Shown here: piece after piece, positions 17,224 through 25,118 of the stretch
Position numbering within the stretch: position 1 is the first letter of the stretch
How the letters are laid out: every line of letters begins with the position of its first letter
From: QHXW01 sp963847515
Lineage (GTDB): Bacteria; Acidobacteriota; Terriglobia; Bryobacterales; Bryobacteraceae
NCBI GenBank assembly: GCA_963847515.1
Contig: CAWKAA010000006.1
Location: 248,001 to 312,000, forward strand
Direction of reading: 5' to 3'
DNA length: 64,000 nucleotides
The notes under the pieces: generated by a model
Told to the model about the DNA's origin: nothing
What the model saw: only the letters and a program-made list of their open reading frames with translations
The model's database searches: none
Translations under genes and position numbers: made by a program

Positions 17224-18194
17224 GCAACCAGCGACTCCAGGGCTCTTACAGCGTCGTCGAGGTGCTGGTAACAGAGCTCAAACGCGCCGACTTCGATGAG
17301 GGACCGCAAAGACGCCCGCTGATCTTCGAGGACTTCCATCAACGGCAGATCGGCGTCGAGCCTGCTGAGAGCTTCTTCGGCAGGCATCGGTATCAGCCGC
17401 GCAGGTCCACCGGCCCGCCGGTTCAAGAAGACCACCGCGCACGGTGAGGCATGGACGGACCGCTGGATTTCGGGAAACGCGTTGGTGAGCATCTGTAGCC
17501 CAAGCTTGCCCGAGGCATTCAGCGGCACCAGTTTGCCCTCCAACTCAGGCAGGATTTCGAGAGCCGTAGGACGGAAGTGTACGTCGCGCGGTCCGCCGAC
17601 CACCATGGGTGGCTTCGACCGGCGCACGAGCGACGTGCCATCATCGCCGATAAAAGTCCAGCCGCGGCGTGCGCAGAAGAATGAAAGGCAACTCTTTCCT
17701 GCTCCGGATTCGCCGCACAACAGCACGGCGCGGCCGTTGCGGGCCACACAGGCGGCGTGAATCATCGTCAAATGGCTGTGCCAGAGCATCACTTCGATAA
17801 GGTTGTTCAGGTAGTAGCGGCGGAAGAAATCCTTGTCGCGCGCAGTTGCCGGCGCCAACCAGAAAAAGGCAAATCCCTTGTCCAGGTCGCAGACTGCATA
17901 ATTGTCCGCGTCCGAGATGGCTGTCATCAAGTGTTTCTGGGCGCCTCTGACGATTCCGGAGGGGCGCTCGGCGAGCTCGTTGTCGGAGACCACTATCCTG
18001 AATTCGAGTGTATAGTCCGTGAATAGCCGCGGAAATCCGGACCAGGATTGTTTGGTCGCCGTGATAACGTCTTCCGAGTTGGTGATGACCCGCACCGGAA
18101 ACCCTAGCGCGTTAACTACCGTTTCGAGCGGCATTTCGACGCCATAGCAGAAGGGGTCAAAAACCGGGGCCGTGATGCTTGTAACGGGGCTCAT
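17220..18194 (-). CDS. HPr-kinase-like (HprK C-terminal fold) protein
   Basis: A 324-residue cytoplasmic protein. The Walker A P-loop GESGAGKS occupies 161-168, just after HAACVARNGRAVLLC, and GWTFIGDDGTSLV provides the acidic residues expected of the HprK/P fold. The N-terminal 130 residues are variable. Stand-alone relatives of this fold are serine kinases found in lasso-peptide and other peptide-modification clusters, often with an NTP_transf_5 nucleotidyltransferase; both occur here. It is the first gene of the operon and its stop overlaps the receptor start. A degraded copy of its first ten codons is preserved at 23681-23710 in a direct repeat. Confidence 0.82.
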   Translation of the reverse strand: MSPVTSITAPVFDPFCYGVEMPLETVVNALGFPVRVITNSEDVITATKQSWSGFPRLFTDYTLEFRIVVSDNELAERPSGIVRGAQKHLMTAISDADNYAVCDLDKGFAFFWLAPATARDKDFFRRYYLNNLIEVMLWHSHLTMIHAACVARNGRAVLLCGESGAGKSCLSFFCARRGWTFIGDDGTSLVRRSKPPMVVGGPRDVHFRPTALEILPELEGKLVPLNASGKLGLQMLTNAFPEIQRSVHASPCAVVFLNRRAGGPARLIPMPAEEALSRLDADLPLMEVLEDQRASLRSLIEVGAFELCYQHLDDAVRALESLVA

Positions 18195-18205
18195 GTTTGA
18201 TTCCC

Positions 18206-18233
18206 ATTATCACCGCTACTTGCGGGATGGGAA
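18206..18233 (-). promoter_or_regulatory. Possible promoter of the HPr-kinase operon
   Basis: On the minus strand TTCCCA (18228-18233) lies 16 bases before GATAAT (18206-18211), the latter matching five of six -10 positions. Transcription would start only a few bases before the ATG at 18194, so the message would be almost leaderless. GATAATGGGAATCAAAC is preserved in the second repeat copy near 23711-23727 although the gene there is gone. Confidence 0.3.
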
Positions 18234-18321
18234 CCATTGGCGGCGCTGTTTTTACAACTCTACAGGTGCTGGCAGGGTGGCAGCGGCGCCGGGAACGCCG
18301 CTAGAATCGCGTGTAGCTGAT

Positions 18322-18433
18322 ATGCGCGCGGCGATTATCCGCTACTGGCTCCTGAACATGCGCGGGGGGAGAGAAGGTAGTGGAGGTGCTTTGCCGCACG
18401 CAGCCGGAGTATGATCTTTTTACACTTTTCTAA
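18322..18433 (+). pseudogene. Truncated glycosyltransferase, N-terminal remnant
   Basis: The remnant begins with MRAAIIRYWLLNMRGG, matching the first codons of the intact GT4 gene at 23839. One extra base in the G-run after codon 16 breaks the frame; beyond it the original frame still reads EKVVEVLCRTQPEYDLFTLF and then stops at TAA (18431-18433) where the intact gene has TAT. Nothing resembling the remaining 320 codons follows. Confidence 0.8.
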
Positions 18434-18495
18434 GACCCTCCGCCGGCGCCTACCCGGATAGGACGCGGAGTAACTCAAGGGTGGAAAGAATTTAC

Positions 18496-18518
18496 AAAAA
18501 GGCTCCCAGCGAGGAGCC
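18496..18518 (-). terminator. Rho-independent-type terminator on the minus strand
   Basis: Read on the minus strand, GGCTCC and GGAGCC form a perfect six-base stem around the loop TCGCTG, followed at once by TTTTTG. The next minus-strand gene upstream ends at 20277, so it would stop readthrough before the HPr-kinase promoter. The region 18434-18644 holds no other feature that I can see. Confidence 0.45.
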
Positions 18519-18644
18519 GCGTACGTCTAGCCGAACAGACAGCTGTCGTGCTAACCATGGTGGAAGAGTTTGGATCGCTGTGGCTGGCGTCATACCCTTA
18601 GGGGCGGGATCTCACACCGTCTCGGAAAGATAGCGGGAATAGAC

Positions 18645-18995
18645 ATGAAACAATCGTTATTGATCACTGTACTTTGCGTTGCCGCCGCACTCGGTGTTGC
18701 TCGAGCCGCCGACCACACCTTTACCGGCGAGATCATGGACAGCCAGTGCGCCCAAATGGGCTCACATGACAACATGATGAAGTCGGAAGGCGCCAAGAAC
18801 GCCAAGGAATGCGCCATGGCGTGCGTAAAGAGCGGCGGCAAATATGCGCTTTACGACCCAGCGGCCAAGCGTGCCTATCAACTGGATAATCAGAAGAAGG
18901 CGCGGGACTACGCCGGCCAGAAAGTGACGATCACCGGAACCTTCGATTCCACCAGCGACTCAATACACGTAACCAACATACAACCTGGATCATAA
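18645..18995 (+). CDS. DUF5818-family secreted protein
   Basis: A 116-residue protein with a signal peptide (MKQSLLITVLCVAAALGVARA). The mature part opens HTFTGEIMDSQCAQMGSH, the hallmark of this acidobacterial family, and has a second cysteine pair in KECAMACVKSGGKY. It closes with a small beta-barrel-like segment (KVTITGTFDSTSDSIHVTNI) that suggests an OB-type fold. No function is known. I chose the ATG at 18645 because it starts the signal peptide; the frame is open further upstream but without coding character. It stands alone between two remnants and is not obviously in an operon. Confidence 0.8.
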   Translation: MKQSLLITVLCVAAALGVARAADHTFTGEIMDSQCAQMGSHDNMMKSEGAKNAKECAMACVKSGGKYALYDPAAKRAYQLDNQKKARDYAGQKVTITGTFDSTSDSIHVTNIQPGS

Positions 18996-19097
18996 GAATT
19001 TTCCGGCAGGTAACAGCGTGTAACTTACCGGGCGCGGCCAAGTGACGATAGTTGTGTTTTTTACTCCAAGAGTTTTGGTTCACACGTGTTAACTCTT

Positions 19098-19253
19098 GCG
19101 GGACGCTGTGATGCCGTGGAGATTCTGAGTACAAAGCCCGGACTCGCCGGATTATGGCAGGTATCCGGGCGCAACCTCCTGACCTCCACAACTGTTTTTC
19201 GGTGGCAATACCTCGTAGGACCGCGCTGCTCACGCAATCGCCGCCAAAATTAA
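19098..19253 (+). pseudogene. Remnant of an exopolysaccharide sugar transferase (WbaP/WcaJ type)
   Basis: In one plus-strand frame the sequence reads ...AVEILSTKPGLAGLWQVSGRN followed by LLTS. KPGxxGLWQVSGR is the signature near the C-terminus of initiating phosphoglycosyl transferases (PF02397), which load the first sugar onto undecaprenyl phosphate. Only about 50 codons survive before a stop at 19251-19253; there is no start, no membrane part and no catalytic upstream block. It sits 60 bases ahead of a chain-length gene, where such transferases often lie. Confidence 0.65.
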
Positions 19254-19312
19254 CTTCGTTGCGTTGAAAGAACCGCTGAGATTGGCTACACTACCCCGCA
19301 AGGATACAAAGG

Positions 19313-20188
19313 ATGCCAGAAACCACCGGTGCCTTTCAATACCTTGGCCATCTTCGCCGACGGGTGCGAGTCCTATTCTGGACGTGTGGTACGGCAGTGC
19401 TACTTTCGGTCGGCGTCAGCCTAGTGTCGCCGACCAGATACACGGCGACGACCAGGATTTTGATTGACCCTCCGGCCGGCAGCGATCAACGAATGGGGAT
19501 TAACCCCATATACCTCGAATCGTTAAAGACCTACGAGATCATAGCTTCTGGCGAGTACTTGTTCCTGCAAGCTGCCGAGCATTTCGGGTTAAGCCGTTCC
19601 AGGCCGATCGATCAACGGTCTGTGCTTACAGTGAGAATTCCGCGGAATACGAGAATTCTGGAGGTCACGGCTACTCTTCCGGATGCCAGAAAAGCGCATG
19701 ACTTCGCGCTGTACATGGCGCAGCAAACGGTGGAGTTAAGTCGCATGCCGGATGGCGAAACGGAACGTGATCTAATCGGAAACGCCGAAAAAGAGTTGGC
19801 GGATGTGCGAACCCGCATGGAAAACGCCGAGCGCGAATGGGCGGAATTGGACAGCATGCCGATAAATTCAAGCACAACGCGTTCCATGCGCGTGGATGTG
19901 GCGCAGGCACATCGTGAAGCGGCCCGCGATACGTTCGAACGAGCGCAGCGGCGAGTCCAGGAAGTCCGCTTTGGAACCGGATACCGTAGTGAGCGCTTAA
20001 CCATTATTGATTCCGGCGTAGTGCCACAGCGGCCGTCCTCGCCCAAAACTACTCTAAACGCCCTCGCTGCACTTTTGGTCGGCTTGGCTGGGGGGCTATT
20101 CTATCTCATCCTGGAATTCAATTCCCGTGTCCCACGGAGATTGCCTTCTCGCCGACTGCGAACCGTCAGCCGTTTTGGAGCTCCATAG
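19313..20188 (+). CDS. Wzz-like chain-length/exopolysaccharide transport protein, copy A
   Basis: A 291-residue inner-membrane protein with one hydrophobic helix near each end (VLFWTCGTAVLLSVGVSLVSP near 20-40 and ALAALLVGLAGGLFYLILEF near 247-266) and a coiled-coil-rich periplasmic part between. The segment SPTRYTATTRILIDPP after the first helix and SGVVPQRPSSPK before the second are standard for Wzz/PCP proteins that set polymer length. There is no tyrosine-kinase domain. It is a clear paralogue of the protein at 29260-30150 (shared LRRR, TARI, IESLKSYE, PRNTKILE blocks). A Shine-Dalgarno-like AAGGA lies ahead of the ATG. It converges on the O-antigen-ligase fusion gene. Confidence 0.82.
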   Translation: MPETTGAFQYLGHLRRRVRVLFWTCGTAVLLSVGVSLVSPTRYTATTRILIDPPAGSDQRMGINPIYLESLKTYEIIASGEYLFLQAAEHFGLSRSRPIDQRSVLTVRIPRNTRILEVTATLPDARKAHDFALYMAQQTVELSRMPDGETERDLIGNAEKELADVRTRMENAEREWAELDSMPINSSTTRSMRVDVAQAHREAARDTFERAQRRVQEVRFGTGYRSERLTIIDSGVVPQRPSSPKTTLNALAALLVGLAGGLFYLILEFNSRVPRRLPSRRLRTVSRFGAP

Positions 20189-20276
20189 ACGAACTCCGCT
20201 GGCCGTGAAATAGATCACGGTGGCCGAGCGGCGGAGATAAAAGAGAGCTTCGAGGCTCGCTGCCCCTGGCGCCGCG

Positions 20277-23200
20277 TCAATCGGCACGAAACCAGCCATA
20301 CTGCGGCGGATTGTGAACATCGATTTCTGCTACACGGGCGCTATCCTCCAGGTCCGAAGCAGCGCTGTTGAAGATTGGTAGCCGCCGCCCGCCCGCGGGG
20401 TCAAACCATCCCACGCGAATTTGATACTTCCCTCCGGGCAGTGAATCGGGAAGCACCATCACATATCGCTCAGGGATGATGTCGCCCACCTTCCATTTCG
20501 TAGTAGAAAAGCGCTCAGCTCTCGGCCAGTGTTCCTGCCGGTATGCTACGTGGCCCGCTGAGTCCGTGATAAGCACGAAGATCTGTACATCTCCTGCTGA
20601 CTCCTTGAGACATTGCCAGTGGTAGATCACCTCGAAGGAAGCTGGCCAATCGAGCACCTCGCGGAGTGACACACCGAGCAACTCAATCTGGCCGCCGAAA
20701 TTTACGGTGGATGCACGTTGAGTCTCGCCGGCCGGCAGGTCACGGAGAGATACGGATGGCGCCGTCAAGTCGTAGATCGGCCAGGGCCAGGATGCGTCCT
20801 CTGGCGTCAGGCGTCCAAAACGGGCATCGAGCGTGCGAAAAAAATCGCGCTGCTCGTCGCCGTCCACAATGAAAGGGTCGGCGTAATATCGGGCGCCGAG
20901 TTGCGATAGTCGCGCCAGAAGGGCAGGGTCATACTCTCTGTTAAGCATCCAACCCCGGCGGTCGGCAAAATACAGCGTATTTGGGCTACCACCGCTCTCG
21001 CTAACGATCAGATCTTCTCGCGCTGTCAAACGATTGAGCAAAGAGCCCAAATCTCGTGGCCAGCGGTCGTGCCGATAAAAAGGCGCCGCCGAATAAATTG
21101 CTCCTGCAGTAAACAGAATCAGGATTGCAGCCACTGCGGGAAGTGAGCGCCGTCGATGGGCCAAGTCGGCCAACGCGAGCCCGGTAAGAGCCGCTCCCCC
21201 TGGTAATGGCAGGGAAAGGTAGTAGTGCTTCTGTGGAAGGTTGTCCGGAATCAGGAACAACAACAAAGCCGCACCCACTACCCACAACCGGAACACCCAG
21301 GCTGCACGGCCGCTCAATGGCCAAAACAGTCCTGCTATGGCGAGAACGAGTCCGAGTGGTGAGAAAGCCTCGAGGGCTAATGCCTTCAGGATTTGATGGA
21401 CGAATGAGAATTGAATCCAAAGCCCTAAATCTCTGCCGAAGATGTGGACTGCCTGGATAATTGAAAATCCCCCCGCTGGCGCGATGAGAATGCCGTAACT
21501 GTACCAAGCCAGCGGCGGTAACGCCGCTATTGCTCCGAATGCATATGGCTCTGGCCGCAACAGCAATCGTCTACCGTAGGCCAGTCCGAAGAGAAACAAC
21601 ATTGGCAAGCCGACGAAAATCACCGTCGACTTTTGGAGGATGGCCAGCGCGGTGAGAGCGGCGGCGGCGAGTAACGAGCGCCATTTGCGATCATCGGTCC
21701 AGCGATCTAGCACGTCCAAAGCCCCTAACGCCAGAGACAGTGCGGGCACGTCTGGCATGAACACGCGTCCGAAGAAGAGATGATAGGGGAGCAGAGAGTA
21801 GACAAACGCGCCCAAATAAGCCGCCAGGGGTGTCGTCCTTCGCTTGAGTAAGGCGTAAAGGAAATAAATCCCCATCATTGAAAAAGCGATCACGATGATC
21901 CGAGCGAGCACGTCACTCTCGCCGAAGATTTTGTACAGGAGCGCTGCCAGCAGACTTTCAATCGAGAATTCAGCTTTGAAATAGCTGGGGTCCGAAGGGG
22001 CTGAAGTCACCCATGACACCTGGGGGTGAAACAGATGGAAGTTGTGACGCGCAAAGTCGCGCGCCACCATTAGTGTAATCGTCTGCCGCCAGTTCTGATA
22101 ATCCCACGGGGGATAGGCCAAGTGGTAAGTGCGAAGGACGAGCGCCAGCAGCAGAATCAACCAGAGACAACGCTTGTGGAGGAACCCTAAAATTCCAAGC
22201 TGGCGCATCAAGGGCATCGGGCTAACCCACTGCCGGCTGGCCTTGATGACAAGCACCGCGGGATCGATCTCCTGCTCGACGGCCGTTTCCGCTCGCTGAC
22301 GGTGGGTTTCCATCAGCGGTGATATGGCCGCAAACGCGAGCAGAATGAGACCGAGTGAGTGGCCGTAGGTGTAGTCCATCATACCCATGAGAAGAAAGCC
22401 AATCACTCCTTGTAGTCCGCATCGGCACAGAAACTCCCGTTCACGATCGACCGACCGTTTACAGGCACGCGCGAGATCCCGGACTAAGACGGTCACGAAT
22501 ATCAGGGCCGCGCCAAGGACAAGCATCCCGAACTGTGCGCCTAACTGGAGCGCGTTATTGTGCAGATGACCGTGGTAAGTAGGTACTGGCTCGCCGGGCG
22601 AGAGGTATGCAGTATACAGTTGCTCGACCCTTCCCGGACCCACTCCGAACACGGGCCGCTCCCGAATCATTCGCCATCCCACGCGCCACATCTGCACCCT
22701 TTCCGCATTCGAAGAGTAATCGGGTTCAAATATCTGGGCGAAGCGATGCCGCACTGGACCCGGCGAAAGTAGAATTACCACAGCCGGCACCAGCGGAAGC
22801 GCCCATATCCATATCGAGCGCCTCCATACAAGATGGAATCCGAAAATGAGGAACGCGGCAAGCCACAGGCCCCGGGAAAGGCTCAGAAGAATCGCCGCCA
22901 CGTGCACCGCCAAGACTGGGTTCATCCAACGGCGCTCTTCCGGGTACGCCGCCCTGAATTCGAGCAAAGCTGCGAACACCAGAATCTCCACCAACCCATA
23001 GATCGCCCAGTGATGAAGTAATCCGCCGGTCCGGAGGTAGAATGACGGATCCCCCCGGCCGCCAACTCCTGGTGGTACCGAGCCAAGCGACCGAAATAGC
23101 CGAGAATCAGCGATACGGAGCCGAGAGTTGCCGTCGCGAAAATGCCCTGCCACACCCGCACCTTATCGCCCGCGCGGTTCAGGGCAGGCAGCGTCGTAAA

Positions 23201-23551
23201 AAGCGCGGCGATTAAAAGCAGGTGGCGCAGCTCGCCATTCCCGGCGTGCAGGTCCGGCGAGTGGAGCCACACCGCCATCTCGAGACCAGCCCAAAGCAGC
23301 CAGTACCAGAATACCCGCGGCGGCCGAAATGCGGCCGGATGGCGGGCGAATCCTGCCAGCTGCGCCGCCAACGCGGCGGCCAGGAATATCTCACTCACCG
23401 CGATCGAGATCGGGACGGCGCACAACCCCGCGGCAACGGCCAGGCCTGTGATGCCGCCCCAGTTTTGGCACCGAGCGCGGAACCGCGCTATCGGGCCGTC
23501 TCCACGTGCTGTTGGGCTCCGTGCGATTGGAAACCTTACTCTTGACATCAC
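20277..23551 (-). CDS. O-antigen ligase fused to a GT39-like glycosyltransferase, with one frameshift
   Basis: The gene is in two frames. The first (23551 to about 23050) encodes hydrophobic helices of an O-antigen polymerase/ligase. The second (open to 20277) continues with RTGGLLHHWAIYG and the Wzy_C block SSNAERVQMWRVGWRMIRERPVFGVGPG plus HGHLHNNALQLGAQFG. The shift falls in a run of six C at 23051-23056, so a sequencing slip or a recent mutation is likely. Downstream in the same frame lies a second membrane enzyme that resembles GT39/PMT-type transferases: DYQNWRQTITLMVARDFA, the acidic pair in FMPDVPALSLALG, many helices, and a C-terminal beta domain. Corrected length is about 1090 residues. 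Ligases act on undecaprenyl-linked polymers, GT39 enzymes use lipid-linked sugars, so one protein could carry both steps. It reads toward the Wzz gene. Confidence 0.72.
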
Positions 23552-23564
23552 GCCGGCTCCATAT

Positions 23565-23675
23565 TCACTGCGCGGAGGTTCCGGCTCGATTCTCGCAGGT
23601 CCAGGCCAACACGAGGAAGTAAACCGGTAACACGCGCCAGTAGGTCAGCAGGTCCGCCGAAAACATCTGGACCCA
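23565..23675 (-). pseudogene. C-terminal remnant of an O-antigen-ligase-type gene
   Basis: Thirty-six codons read VQMFSADLLTYWRVLPVYFL and on to a TGA at 23565. They match the last residues of the intact ligase at 27855-29267 (VQMLSADLLTYWRVLPVYFL), and the DNA matches 27878-27955 closely. The fragment abuts the kinase-gene stub of repeat copy 2, so the two are joined by a deletion or recombination point at about 23676-23680. Confidence 0.8.
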
Positions 23676-23680
23676 CTGAC

Positions 23681-23951
23681 ACGGGCCGTGACGCTTGTAA
23701 CTAGGCACATGGTTTGATTCCCATTATCAGGGCTACTGGCGCGATGGGGCCATTGGCGGCGCTGTTTTTAACAACTCTACAGGTACTGGCATGGTGGCAC
23801 CGGCACCCAGAACGCCGTTAGAATCGCGGGTAGCTTATATGCGCGCCGCTATTATCCATTACTGGCTTCTGAACATGCGCGGCGGGGAGAAGGTGGTAGA
23901 AGCGCTGTGCCGCATGCTGCCGGAGGCGGATCTTTTCACACTTTTCTATGA
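23681..23951. repeat. Direct repeat copy 2 (HprK stub, spacer, glycosyltransferase start)
   Basis: Same content as 18163-18433. On the minus strand the stub reads MCLVTSVTAR against MSPVTSITAP in the intact kinase, then ends. The divergent spacer (23711-23838) is preserved, including GATAATGGGAATCAAAC. On the plus strand the glycosyltransferase is intact here. Confidence 0.85.
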
Positions 23952-24921
23952 CCCGGAACGGGTGAGTGAGACGATTCGGGCGCGCCGGGTAATGGCCTCG
24001 TATCTGAACCCGCTGCGGCGGCACTACCGGTCGCTACTGCCCCTGATGCCTATGGCGATCGAGAGTTTCGATCTGCGCGGGTACGACTTGATTGTGTCGA
24101 GCGAGTCGGGGCCGGCCAAGGGGGTGCTGGCGCCCTCGACGGCGAGGCACGTCTGTTATTGCCACACGCCGATGCGCTATTTGTGGGATCTCTATCCCGC
24201 GTATCGCAACGAGTGGACGGCCAGCGCGTGGAAACGGACGCTCATGGCGCCTCTGACGAATTATCTTCGCGTATGGGATTACAGCACGGCGGCGCGGGTG
24301 GACGAATTCGTCGCCAACAGTGCGAACGTATCGCGGCGAATTTGGAAGACTTACCGTCGCGAGGCGCGCGTGATCTATCCGCCGGTGGATGTGGAATCGT
24401 TTTATTGGAAAGAGCCTGAGGATTACTATCTCATCGTCTCTGAGCTGGTGGCCTACAAACGGATCGACGCGGCGGTGAGCGCGTTTTCAAAAGACGGACG
24501 GCGCTTGCGGATTGTGGGGCGGGGGCCTGAATACCAAGCATTAAGGAGGATGGCGCGCGGCAACGTGGAATTCTGCGGTCGCGTGACCGATGTCGAGTTG
24601 CGCGAACTCTATGCGCGCTCGCGAGCTGTGGTGTTGCCGGGCGAGGAAGATTTCGGGATGACGCCGGTCGAGGCGCTGGCCAGCGGCAAACCGGTTATCG
24701 CGCTGGGACGGGGCGGCGCGCTGGAGAGCGTGCCACTAACGGATCCAGTGGGCGGGTTGACATACGATGCGCCAGAAGACCTCGCGAAGGCCATCGAACA
24801 GTTCGAACGGATCGAATCGCACATAGCGCATGAGAGGCTGCGCGAATGGGCGGGCCGTTTTTGTGAGAAAAATTTCATCGAGCAGATGAACACCGTGCTG
24901 TTTCCGGCCACTGGAATGTGA
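23839..24921 (+). CDS. GT4-type glycosyltransferase
   Basis: A 360-residue cytoplasmic GT-B enzyme. The N-terminal Rossmann part starts MRAAIIHYWLLNMRGGEKVVE, with HVCYCHTPMRYLWD in the acceptor domain. The C-terminal part has YYLIVSELVAYKRIDAAVSAF and the donor-binding GEEDFGMTPVEALASGKPVIA with the EX7E-type acidic residues. Relatives transfer mannose or similar sugars to lipid-linked saccharides at the inner membrane. An open frame extends to 23791, but the ATG at 23839 matches the family N-terminus and the remnant at 18322. It lies in an exopolysaccharide region and is the surviving copy of a duplicated start. Confidence 0.88.
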   Translation: MRAAIIHYWLLNMRGGEKVVEALCRMLPEADLFTLFYDPERVSETIRARRVMASYLNPLRRHYRSLLPLMPMAIESFDLRGYDLIVSSESGPAKGVLAPSTARHVCYCHTPMRYLWDLYPAYRNEWTASAWKRTLMAPLTNYLRVWDYSTAARVDEFVANSANVSRRIWKTYRREARVIYPPVDVESFYWKEPEDYYLIVSELVAYKRIDAAVSAFSKDGRRLRIVGRGPEYQALRRMARGNVEFCGRVTDVELRELYARSRAVVLPGEEDFGMTPVEALASGKPVIALGRGGALESVPLTDPVGGLTYDAPEDLAKAIEQFERIESHIAHERLREWAGRFCEKNFIEQMNTVLFPATGM

Positions 24922-24953
24922 GTTGCTGCGGAAATGGCTGGAGGTGCATACGT

Positions 24954-25118
24954 ATGCTTTACTATGCGCTGGTGTTTTTCATTCTAGCGATTCTAGCCGG
25001 GGTTTTCGGTTTCGGATTCGCAGCTGTGACATTCGCGGTTCTGGCAAAGTTTCTGTTCTTCCTGTTCCTGATAGCGTTCATCATTAGCTTGGTGACGCAC
25101 ATGGCGCGTAGAGTCTAG
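24954..25118 (+). CDS. DUF1328-family small membrane protein
   Basis: A 54-residue protein with two hydrophobic helices, MLYYALVFFILAILAGVFGF and a second one ending FLIAFIISLV, which is the full extent of this YtjA-like family. The ATG at 24954 is preceded by GGAGG at a nine-base spacing, better support than the upstream frame start at 24918. It follows the glycosyltransferase by 32 bases and its stop codon abuts the stop of the convergent cyclase gene. Members are often stress-induced in other bacteria, but no function is established. Confidence 0.82.
   Translation: MLYYALVFFILAILAGVFGFGFAAVTFAVLAKFLFFLFLIAFIISLVTHMARRV

Larger units (their letters stand above)
18163..18433. repeat. Direct repeat copy 1 (HprK start, spacer, glycosyltransferase start)
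   Basis: This stretch matches 23681-23951 in the same orientation, with over four of five positions identical by eye. It covers the first codons of the HPr-kinase-like gene (minus strand), the whole 127-base divergent spacer, and the first 37 or so codons of a glycosyltransferase gene (plus strand). In this copy the kinase gene is intact and the glycosyltransferase is dead. Confidence 0.85.

Noticed and set aside
18195..18644. Precursor peptide for the HPr-kinase operon
   Set aside because: No short frame with a ribosome-binding site and leader-like composition was seen upstream; the operon genes overlap, leaving no room inside.
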